NCBI RefSeq assembly: GCF_036324505.1
Contig: NC_086355.1
Coordinates: 18,900,518-18,964,517, forward strand
Length of the DNA: 64,000 nt
Source of the DNA: Eleginops maclovinus
Taxonomy: Eukaryota; Chordata; Actinopteri; Perciformes; Eleginopidae
Direction of reading: 5' to 3'
The notes below the pieces were generated by a model, which saw only the letters and a program-made list of their open reading frames with translations, was not told the origin of the DNA and did not search any database. The position numbers and the translations under genes are program-made. Each line of letters starts with the position of its first letter. The stretch's first letter is position 1. Shown piece after piece: positions 1 to 64,000 of the stretch.

Positions 1-295
1 CCTGAAAAATAAGATTTAAGGAATGTTAACATTTTAAACAAACAAAAAAGGTCAAAAAGTACATCAAAAACATAAATCGGAAAGTAAGTCTCAACAACAA
101 AAGAGAAGGAGATAGAAAGAAGTCATCAGCAAGGCCAGTATCATTTCTATCCAAGACCTGTTCCATGTGCACTGTGTTCTAGGTCATAACATTCAAAGGA
201 ATTTCATGGCCTATATTTAAGCTTGCAATGATGTGGAAATGACACATATTTAGGATGTTTTTTTGAGTGGTCCTGACATTTGTAAATTGGCATAC

Positions 296-21193
<20,898 letters not shown>

Positions 21194-21307
21194 TCTTTCT
21201 GTTGTGTCTTCAAAAAGGAAAGTTTGTCTCACATCACCTTTATGAACCTCTCAGTGCTTTTACAGCAGAGGAAAAAGTAACACTGTTTCAGGCTTTCATC
21301 TAATGTT

Positions 21308-21315
21308 CTTATATA
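21308..21315 (-). promoter_or_regulatory. TATA box of the PKD1L2-like gene
   Basis: On the minus strand the sequence reads TATATAAG, 115 bases upstream of the chosen start codon. A start of transcription about 30 bases downstream would leave a 5' leader of about 90 bases without an intron. The position suits a core promoter, but nothing else confirms it. Confidence 0.45.
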
Positions 21316-21936
21316 CGCTCAGACCTGGCCTTATCCTCCTTTTCAATGGGTCTGACATGAGCCTTGTAACCACTTTGTTCTAGGTTCACTGGAACATTGT
21401 TTACCTAGGCCATCACTCGTTTGAAAACCAATGGATGCATTACCTATGTACACAGAACTGTAACAAAGGAAACATTAGATAATACTGTAGGTTTAACCAG
21501 ACGCAATGGTTGCCTGAGGTCATGGGTTTATAAAAAATTCATGTAGCAAAGGATTAATGGATTTATGATGTCAAAATAGATATCTCATGACTAATTGGGA
21601 ATGTTTTTGTCGTGACAAGTGCTGGTTAAGAAATGGAGTCACACTGACACCTAATCCTGAAGATGCTCAATTATGTCGACAAAGAAAAAGGACGACAAAC
21701 TATGGCTGCACTTATCAGATTAAAGATTTAATAACACCCATTATTCTGGTATTATATTGTATGCTGTTTGACAACCAAGTGCATTTCAAATACAGCTAAA
21801 AGCCAATAAATCCTCATAATTATTCTCATTAAAATATAAAATAAAAATGCCATATAAGGTTTAAAATTGGCAACAATTAGTATTTTTAAAACAATTACAT
21901 TGCTACATTAAAGTAAAAGGGGGTTGTTTATATTGA

Positions 21937-23617
<1,681 letters not shown>

Positions 23618-23905
23618 ATACTCGAAAATGTCAGTTAGAACCGCTGATCCTTCGTGTTGAGACAAGCCAGCTGTGGTCAGGTCTAGGGACGTCCAGCTGG
23701 GAGGAGACCCAGGGGAAGACCCTGGACCAGGAGGAGGGATTATATCTCTACGCAGGCCTGGGAGCGCCTTGGAATCCCCCAGTCAGAGCTGGTTGATGTG
23801 GCCAGGGAAAGGGAACTTTGGTAACCTACTGGAACTGCTAACTGCGCGACCCGACTCGGATAAGCAGTAGAAGATGGCTGGATGGATACTCTTACTTTGA
23901 TACTG
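23618..23905 (+). mobile_element. 5'-truncated Rex3-like (RTE clade) LINE 3' end
   Basis: The run gggaggagacccaggggaag, then ctggaccaggaggagggatt, tacgcaggcctgggagcgcc and cgcgacccgactcggataag, ending in gatggctggatgg, is the well-known terminal segment of fish Rex3/RTE LINEs, including the GGATGG-type tail. Only the last roughly 290 bases are present, as is usual for truncated copies. Confidence 0.75.
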
Positions 23906-24879
23906 AACCTGGGGTTTGGCCATGGTGAGTTCATCAATCCCTCCCAATCTATCCTGTCCTTTTCCTGGGATATATAAAAGTGTATATATTATTTATGACT
24001 GGTTGTAGGACCCCTCGTGATTCATGTGTTTAAACAACAACCAATTCAAACCCACAGGTTGGTGATGAAAAACACAAGACATTTCTCAGGAAAATGACAA
24101 AGATTACATATTTTGTGAACACAAAATTTCCATAAAGGGTTATTAATTTGAATCCCCAAGAAACATTTTGTATGATTCAATGTATTTCCATGTAAATTGA
24201 CAACTTCAAACAAGACTCCTTTAATGTTTATAAACCATACCAGCCACTGTCTGTTACACACATTAAAGACTGGCCTCTAGTGGACACCTAAAGAAGTGCA
24301 TGAACTTCATTGCACTGAAACAGAAAGAGCAAAAGCGAACCCAAGGATGTTTGCCATGAGCTGCATTTTTGTTCGAGTATAATTAATGTGCTTTTATTTC
24401 GTTTTCATTTTTTAAAGAAGTACACAAAAACTGTAAGGAGATCAGAACTCTGATGAGATTTGCATGGTGGCGTGAACACCAGTGAAGTATGAAGATTTGA
24501 AACAAAACTAAAATGTACAATTGAAAACAGTTGCACCAAAAGTGGAATCAACCAACATACTGTAAATAAGAACTGTTCTTGTAGAAAGCTTAATTTAAAG
24601 TTTGCCATGTTTGTTTTTTTAAATTAAATTAAACTACTGTTTCGCACACCAACAACCAAACCAAAGAACATCTAAATGACAAAAGTAATCAAACCATCTG
24701 TGCTTAAGTCATTAACACATGAGAGAAGGACTATTTAGGTTCGGCTTTTTCAGCCCTAAACCTAAGGAGTTTTTTTTTTAAACCATACTTTCTGAGGAGT
24801 ATGTTTTGTAGACAAACTTGCTGCAGTAATGTCGGTTAACAGGTTAGGGGGCTTGAGCATGTCAGTGCATTTGTCTCAT

Positions 24880-25050
24880 GATCCTCTAGCAGGCTATTTG
24901 CATCAGAGAGATACAGCCAGAGAACAGTCAGTACTCATACTGATAAACTGGCTTCCCAGCAAAGCAGATTATTTGCATCTGATAGCTACTAAAAGAGAGG
25001 ACATCGTTTTTTAAAGTTCTATTCAGGAAGGATATCCCAGCAGTCAAGAG
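24880..25050 (+). promoter_or_regulatory. Putative non-coding first exon and promoter region of the MGAT5-like gene
   Basis: A near-perfect splice donor (AGAG|GTAAGT) at 25050/25051 and a good acceptor at 25742-25743, shortly before the start codon, suggest a 5' untranslated exon joined to the first coding exon. Two octamer motifs ATTTGCAT lie at 24896-24903 and 24971-24978 in similar surroundings, GCAGgcTATTTGCATCaGA and GCAGatTATTTGCATCtGA. The exon start cannot be placed from sequence alone. Confidence 0.4.
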
Positions 25051-25221
25051 GTAAGTTGGAAAGTTCTGGTTCTGGTGTTGGGCTTTTTGAGTCATCATGA
25101 TAATGTCAACAAAGCGTTTTGTGTCCTGTATCTTTAAGTCATAAACTGATGTGGGATTGCCATCAACAATAATAATCATCATTTTTCTGAAGTATTACTT
25201 GACTGTGTAATACGAAAGTGT

Positions 25222-25700
25222 TGGTGGTAAGTAACACAAAGTACACTTACTCAAAAAATGTAACTTAGTAAGCCGACCTGAACTATTGACTAAGTAGTTT
25301 CATGTTCACCTTTATTCCACTTTTTCTGACTACTTTAGTTTCAGTTCACATAAAAGGGACTCTTCTTCTGTCCGGTTCTTAAGAAAATCTTGCTATTTCT
25401 CATGTTATATAAACTATTTAAAGTGCCACTTGAATAATCTGCAGAACAGGATGTTTTTCCCAATTTTAAGGAATATAATGAATTGCTGTAAATGAACCTA
25501 CCCATAAGTATATAAATGTGTTTAAACGAGGTTAACAACAGTAAAATGGGAAAGTATTACTAATCCAATAACAACTGAAGGTAAAAACACTGAAAACAAT
25601 AATACCAATAATACTTCTACAGATTGTGGAGTGGAATGCAGGACTTTTACTTGTAGCATAGTATTTTAATACACTGTATTTAATGTAAAACATGTTTTTT
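25222..25700. mobile_element. Non-autonomous hAT-type fish repeat, degraded
   Basis: The left end (tggtggtaagtaacacaaag) and the right part (agtggaatgcaggactttta, then cttgtagcatagtatttta) match the two ends of the same repeat family as 3228-3560 and 49617-50052. It lies in the presumed 5' untranslated intron of the MGAT5-like gene. Confidence 0.5.
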
Positions 25701-25767
25701 GGTTGAAAACAAGGCCTATTCCTCCCAACATCCAACTCTATAGCATCCGGCTGAAGCTATTTAAATC

Positions 25768-58723
<32,956 letters not shown>

Positions 58724-58775
58724 CTTATGATAGAAAACAAAACATGACAATTTGTACATTAACGTCATTAAAAAT

Positions 58776-58781
58776 AATAAA
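58776..58781 (+). terminator. Polyadenylation signal of the MGAT5-like gene
   Basis: AATAAA lies 53 bases after the stop codon. It would give a very short 3' UTR; a more distal signal is not excluded. Confidence 0.5.
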
Positions 58782-59132
58782 TATTGATACCAACTCATAC
58801 CCCCTTGTGTAGTTTGGCAAGGTTTCCGTCATCCTCAGAAACAAACCAAGGTGTAAAGATATTGCATGTTGCCTGGATAAAGGAACACCAAAGTTTCATT
58901 TGAAAGAGCCAGTTGGACGACATGCAGTTTTAATTGTGTGTAAAAAAGTATGTGGTAATTAAAACCTTTAAGGTTGGTAACAATTTACAGGGAACACAGA
59001 TGTTGTTTGTAGCCATTTGACAGTTGGCCACACACCAGCTTAGCATTTACAAGCTTAATTCTAACAAGGCATATCAATCACAATGGTGCAGTTTCAGCCA
59101 CGTTTCTTATGCAGGCTACATGCTCAGTGGGA

Positions 59133-59892
59133 CAGTGTTAATTTTGGCAGCTATTTTAGATTTAGTCTTAGTCTTTGGACGAAAATGGTGATTAGATTTA
59201 GTCACATTTTAGTCCTTTTTATCCTTCATAGTTTTAGTCTTTGACAACTGAAAACGTTTTAGTCGATGAAAAACCATTACATTTTAGTCAAAATGTTTTT
59301 CTCTATAAACTAATTCAGTTAGGCAAATACAGGTATCTGAAATTGGAATCAAGGTGACAGTGTTAAGTGTTGAAATTCGTAAAGCAACATTTCACTCTCT
59401 TAACACTTTGTGTAATATCTGGTGTTCTGCTATAAGGGTCATGCAGAGGCAGAGCGCCCATCCCCTGAGAGAGAGAGAGGGCGTGGCGCTGCATGCGTGT
59501 GTGCATGGTAGAGCAAGCGAGAGTGAGCGAGAGTGTATGTGTATTGAGAAGTGAGCGGAACAGCAACAACAAAAGCATATGTGTAACAGTTTTTAATAAA
59601 TACAACGGCCTCCAAAAGAAGAACTTGCCTGTCCACTTATTTGGACAAAGTGGGTTATTGAACCCGAAGCCGGAAGGTGAAAATAAAATGTCCTGCATTT
59701 TGAATGTACGACAGTCCACCATTAACACTTTAGTCCCGTCTCGTCTCGTCAACGAAAACTAAATATAGATTTCGTCATAGTTTTTATCATCAAAAATCTA
59801 TTTTTAGCTCGTCATCGTCTCGTCTTAGTCATGTAAAAAAGGTCGTTGACGAACATTTTTCGTCATAGTTTTCGTTGACAAAATTAACACTG
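59133..59892. mobile_element. Non-autonomous hAT element (760 bp) with exact target duplication
   Basis: The ends read CAGTGTTAATTTTGGCAGCT and, reversed, CAGTGTTAATTTTGTCAACG. The flanking octamer CAGTGGGA is exact on both sides (59125-59132 and 59893-59900). Repeated motifs such as ttagtc and tcgtc fill the interior ends; there is no transposase. A truncated relative lies at 31740-31878. Confidence 0.9.
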
Positions 59893-60147
59893 CAGTGGGA
59901 GGAGGAGATCCTCTTCCTGCAAACTTATCAACGCAATTACTTTTAGGGACTAACTATTAATTACTAGTCCCATGTGCAATCCACCACCACCATTACAAAG
60001 ATATTTAAGATAATAGTTTACCCCCAAAGCTCTCTCTAAGCATGCTGACACCATCTTATCATCTACTCAAGATGATAAAATGGTGTAATCTAGAGCCTAC
60101 TGAGAAAATAAGACAAGTCAATGGTCTATGTATTCCATAGTTCACTA

Positions 60148-60960
60148 ACAGGCGGAGCTCGGTCCGGACCCTGACGCCGACCTATACGGACCCGGATCTA
60201 TCAATACATTAATAAGGGATTTTCATTTTGACGGGACAATTTCATTTTAACCGGCGCCAACAGGGGGCAAAAGAGAGGAGTGGGCAATACAGGGAGATAA
60301 ACACAAGAAGAAGAGACAAGTTAGCCGGAGACAGAGAGAAAAGGGGGAGAGACGAGTGAGTGAAGAGACACATAGGCGTCGCCAAGGTTGGGCAATTGTG
60401 TTAGCCCTACCATAAAACCAACTAATATTCAATGAGTCAGGCCCACTTGAGGGAAATTAAACGACACAAAGGGAGACCAAGTTGATATAGATTTCAAATA
60501 AATACTTTATTAATTAAAATATAAGTCAGTAGATGTTTGCCTGCTGCGAACACGACTCGTCTTGCTTGGGGTGAAGTCATCCCGCCGTACTCTTACCAAC
60601 CATTCGGCTCTCACCGACACATCCACTGGAAAGCTATGGAAGCTTATAGTACTGTTGTACAAAGTGATACACAACAATGGAGTGTGGTCTTTTTCACGCA
60701 TTGATACGCCAACCGCCTCTCTTTCACCCGAAGTCCACTCATATTTAAACTTTGTCAATCAAATTATTAGCAGCTACTCTAAACTAGCGTCTCCAATCTC
60801 AACAACAACACAACCTACCGGAAGTAGTCCAGCGTACACGCAACACACGGAAGTTATTTTGTGCTCGTAGCCTATAAAGCTCAGGTCAAACTTTATCATG
60901 GATACATTTGTTTTTTAAACGTCGTCGGACGGAACAACAGATGGCGGTGGCGGGCGTGTT
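60148..60960. other. Intergenic stretch, GC-richer, unidentified
   Basis: This stretch contains CpG-containing blocks (ggtccggaccctgacgccga, cctatacggacccgg) and ends with a possible start, ATGGCGGTGGCGGGCGTGTT (60941). The ATG frame runs into the hAT element that starts near 60968, so if a gene began here its first exon is disrupted. No protein family is recognised, and it may equally be part of an unknown repeat. Confidence 0.35.
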
Positions 60961-60967
60961 GGATAAG

Positions 60968-62004
60968 AGGCGGCTGGCCCATAGGGGGCGCTGGGGCTCT
61001 GCCCCACCAGCTGTTGAGGGGAAAAAATATTTTTTGCATATTTTTTTTTAAAATCAATGTCAGTTTTACTTAATAGTGTGTGTGCCTACATGCTATTTAA
61101 ATCATTTAAACAACATTTCCACCAACTAACACTCATTAAACAGTGAATTTCCACTGACAGACAGTGTATCATTCTCTCATGGGGCGATCGGCAAAGTGCC
61201 CCTGACCGGCAGCTAAACAGCCAATCCGGTTATGGTTGCTAGGGGGAAATTATGAATAATTGGCCTATCAACGTCGCCAAATTTAACGCCGGTGGGGCGC
61301 TGGAAATTTAGCCCAACTGCTACGTAAAATGCGTGAAGGTTTAGGATTGCTGTAGCTACATAAGGAGCCAGTGATAGTTTTTTTTCGTAGTGCAACTCCC
61401 AGACTCTGTCCTACGCTACGTGGGGAAAAAATACGCGCGACGACGAAGAGAGATGATGGCGATGTAATATGTAATAATATTATAGTATGTAATTGTAATA
61501 TAGTTGTGGAGAATGCTTTGTTGTTTCTCTCAGGCTGTGACATGCAATGACAACTGTATGGCACTGATGCTGTTTTCTCCAAGTAAATGCATTTATCTTG
61601 AGAGAGGGTATTAAAAATCTGTTTATGTACATTTTTTTGAAAATAACTTGGTTCTAAATTCTTTGTATATGTTACATTTTAATAGGAAAGTTCTGTTTCA
61701 TTCTCTCTTCTCAACCCACACTCACTCATTCACTCACTCACTGTTGATTTGTATAGATTCAGCTGAAATCATACCCTTGTTGTTCATTTATCCCTTGATT
61801 GTATTGTATAGTATTTGATAGCATAAAGTCTAATATAGCTGTAAATTGTTATTTTTTCTGTGAAGCTGGAAACTGTGAAATTAAATTATTATTGTGGAAC
61901 TGTAGTCATTTTCCGACTGTTCATTTGAATGCTTATGCTAGATTAGGCAGGGAAATCGGTTGGCACACTAGCCCCACCAAGATTTTTTTTCACCAGCCGC
62001 CACT
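60968..62004. mobile_element. hAT element related to the CAGTGGCGGCTGG family
   Basis: The left end aggcggctggcccatagggg and the right end ccaccagccgccactg (reversed CAGTGGCGGCTGG) match the element at 30208-31033, including the gccctctattgg-type block. The left terminal bases and target duplication are eroded. Interior AT-rich without transposase. Confidence 0.65.
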
Positions 62005-62202
62005 GGCTAATAGGTAATAATAATAACCAGCAGAGATCTTTCAATGCTGCCTGGTTTGGCACATACAGCTGGCTTGAATATTCGGTTGAGATGGACGAAA
62101 TTTTCTGCTTGCCTGCTGACATTTTTGGAGATGTGTTTTGACTCTTGGCTGTTGTGTGGTAGACTATATATGGCTTTAGGACAACGTAACTATTAACTAT
62201 AC

Positions 62203-62262
62203 CCTCTCTCTCTCTCTCTCCCTCCCTCCGTCTCTCTCTCTCTCTCTCCATCTGTCTGTCAC
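62203..62262. repeat. CT microsatellite
   Basis: Imperfect (CT)n interrupted by CCCTCCCTCCG and followed by CTGT units. Confidence 0.9.
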
Positions 62263-62585
62263 TGTGTGCTTGTTTCTAGCGTGGGAGGGTGTTGTTTTAT
62301 TGAATATATATTCACATTGAAATTATGGAATTGAGTTGAGCCCCATCGCTGTATGGGTTAGCCCCGTCGTAGTTGAACCAGAAAAATACTCTGGCGCCGC
62401 CGCAAATTTCCGTCTCGTAAACGGTCGTTGCCTTTCAGAACGGTCGTTGCCATTTTTAATGGTCGATGCCATCTGAGCGACCAATCTTGAATTCCGAATA
62501 CTCGTGGAACGTTCGTGAAGTTTTCGTAACTTCTCAGAATTCTTAGAATTATGGGTAATCACATTTCTCGAAGAAGACAATCAAC

Positions 62586-63191
62586 ATGGCAGCCGAAGAA
62601 GGGTCTACTCCAGATCTTGTTCCGTTGGCAGCAGAAGCACAACCAGGACCTTCTCAGGAATCCGTCAAGAAACCATCTGGGTGGAACACTTTTTTCAAAT
62701 CAGTTGCGGTGAGTTTAATTTGCTGTTTGAGATGTTTTCCTAAATGTTCTAGCAAAGTAAATATTTATACCAGATAACAATATAAATATAGGATACATAT
62801 ATTTGAACAATCCTTGATTTGACTGAAAAATAACATCTGTAGCAAACACTGTTGTTCCGACCCCTTGTGTCAAAATAAGTTTTCACCAAGTTTTTACTCC
62901 CTTGTTACTTAGTACAACAGACCTATGAACGCTGATAGAGGACCGGGATGAGGTGTGACTTTGATTTTCACCCCCTCAATTCACACAGGAACAATCCTTT
63001 TTCACCCTAATTTTCTCCTGAGGTGTTAACAGCCTGCTTCACCACTTTTTTTGTTAGATTATCCCCTTTGATTTGTTTGCAATGTTCCACAGCCAGATGT
63101 TATAGCAGAGCTTGGAGAGGGGGCAAGAATTGGACAAGTTTCCACAGTAGTTGGGAAAATGTGGAAAAAGTTGCCTGCGGACAGACGAAAG
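62586..63191 (+). CDS. HMG-box-like protein, two exons seen, probably partial
   Basis: Exon 1 (62586-62708) starts at a well-placed ATG (caacATGG) and encodes an acidic, Pro/Ser-rich lead, MAAEEGSTPDLVPLAAEAQP, then GWNTFFKSVA, before a strong GTGAGT donor. Exon 2 (63093-63191, acceptor CACAG) encodes PDVIAELGEGARIGQVSTVV, then GKMWKKLPADRRK, before a GTTTGC donor. Both joins are in phase 0. Joined, the residues follow an HMG box: aromatic W/F in helix 1, an acidic helix 2 start, GxxxxxxGxMWKxLP, then basic. The box is missing its last helix, which would be in a further exon. The host role is unknown, and it could belong to a transposon. Confidence 0.45.
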
Positions 63192-63498
63192 GTTTGCATA
63201 TGAACTTATTGTCCCGTATCTTAGAAATGGGTTAAAAATCCATTTCTACCCATGCTACAGGCACAAATATCTCTCCGTACCAGGGTACTACATTACCCTA
63301 ACAAGCACATATAAGCCCACCATTGCTATGTTTTCCTGTTGATGTGCAATAACAAGTAGCATCATAATGTTTAGATTGCACCCCTAGCCAACATTTCATA
63401 TTATCCTTTGGAACCAACCCCTCATCGTACAGTATTGTATAGATATCCACAAATAATATCAAACATAAGACACCTGCAGGAGTGCTAAAGCACAGTGA

Positions 63499-63775
63499 AT
63501 GCGGGAGGACATTGACACGGGATTGGTGGAGATGAAAATGTGTGCCAGCTGCAACACCAGCTTCTCCAGAGAAAAGGACCTGAAGTATCATCAGAAAGGC
63601 TGCCATGAATGCATGTGCACTGAATGTAACGAAAGTTTCAGTCATAAGCTAAAGTTGAAAAGGCATGTGGCCAAGTATCACAGAGAGAGCTACAAGTGTA
63701 GCCATCGCAATAAGAGTTTTTTCTGAGAAAAGAAATCTTACCAGGCACCAGCACCAGAAATCTACGACGGAGTAT
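63499..63775 (+). pseudogene. C2H2 zinc-finger segment, frameshifted
   Basis: The first finger is CASCNTSFSREKDLKYH with a second His in QKGCH. The second is CTECNESFSHKLKLKRH with H in VAKYH. The third begins YKCSHRNKSF, where the second Cys is replaced by Arg, and the frame then ends at a stop. Two bases further along, another frame continues with EKRNLTRHQHQK, so a small length change in the T run (63715-63723) broke the third finger. It may be the 3' exon of the HMG-box-like gene or a separate relic. Confidence 0.55.
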
Positions 63776-63816
63776 TAGGGCCACATATGAAGAAAAAAAA
63801 TATTTTTGCCGTGACG

Positions 63817-64000
63817 AGATTAAAGTCGACACGGCGACTTTAAAGTCGACACGGCGACTTTAAAGTCAACATGTCGACATTAAACTCGAAATGTCGAGAA
63901 TAAAGTTGAAATGTCATGTCGAGTTTAATCTCGACATGTCGAGATTAAACTCGACATGTCGAGAATATAGTTGAAATATTATGTCGACTTTAATCTCGAC
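63817..64000. repeat. 20-bp tandem array with palindromic TCGACATGTCGA core, cut by window edge
   Basis: Imperfect units of the form TCGACATGTCGAGATTAAAC repeat at about 20 bases, some inverted relative to others (tttaatctcgac). The core TCGACATGTCGA is a perfect 12-base palindrome. At least eight units are visible and the array continues past the right edge. Confidence 0.85.

Noticed and set aside
21194..21232. Upstream start for the PKD1L2-like protein
   Set aside because: The codon at 21232 is GTG; the first ATG in frame is 21193 and begins a signal peptide.

Overview
This is vertebrate nuclear DNA, almost certainly from a ray-finned (teleost, probably percomorph) fish. The protein-coding exons are short, split by GT-AG introns and resemble vertebrate proteins. 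Between them lies a typical fish set of mobile elements: BEL/Pao LTR element, Rex3-like and L2/Rex1-like LINE pieces, Tc1, several hAT families, a tRNA-derived SINE, and long CA, TA and ATGT microsatellites. There is no operon structure, CRISPR array or prokaryotic signal.

Layout. (1) 1-21.2 kb, minus strand: 27 exons of a polycystin-1-like receptor. Domain order is signal peptide, C-type lectin, SUEL galactose-binding lectin, PKD-like repeats, REJ module with a Ser/Thr/Pro-rich exon, GPS cleavage motif, first transmembrane helix, PLAT. This is the PKD1L2 architecture. All exon phases agree and give about 1,564 codons; the remaining membrane helices lie beyond the left edge. (2) 21.3-25.7 kb: intergenic, with a CA repeat, a Rex3-like LINE tail, a hAT fragment and a probable non-coding first exon of the next gene. 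(3) 25.77-58.72 kb, plus strand: a complete 19-coding-exon gene (825 codons) for an MGAT5/GnT-V-like Golgi N-acetylglucosaminyltransferase. It is divergently arranged with the polycystin gene and has an unusual stem made of duplicated coiled-coil exons. (4) The introns of this gene are repeat islands. Intron 9 (14.4 kb) holds a complete BEL/Pao element with matching LTRs, and a foldback element carrying an apparently intact hAT transposon. Intron 18 (5.8 kb) holds an antisense LINE into which a hAT element and a Tc1 element have inserted. (5) 58.7-64 kb: hAT elements, a stretch I cannot identify, a two-exon HMG-box-like coding segment, a frameshifted C2H2 zinc-finger segment, and a 20-bp palindromic repeat array running off the right edge.

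The two host genes are not obviously linked in function: one encodes a surface receptor of the polycystin family, the other a Golgi glycan-branching enzyme. Most of the novelty lies in nested, datable transposon insertions with exact target-site duplications, a BEL polyprotein whose reading frame is open although the reverse-transcriptase core is missing, and the remodelled stem of the MGAT5-like enzyme. Gene models were built by hand from splice signals, frame continuity and recalled family similarity; no alignment or database search was run.
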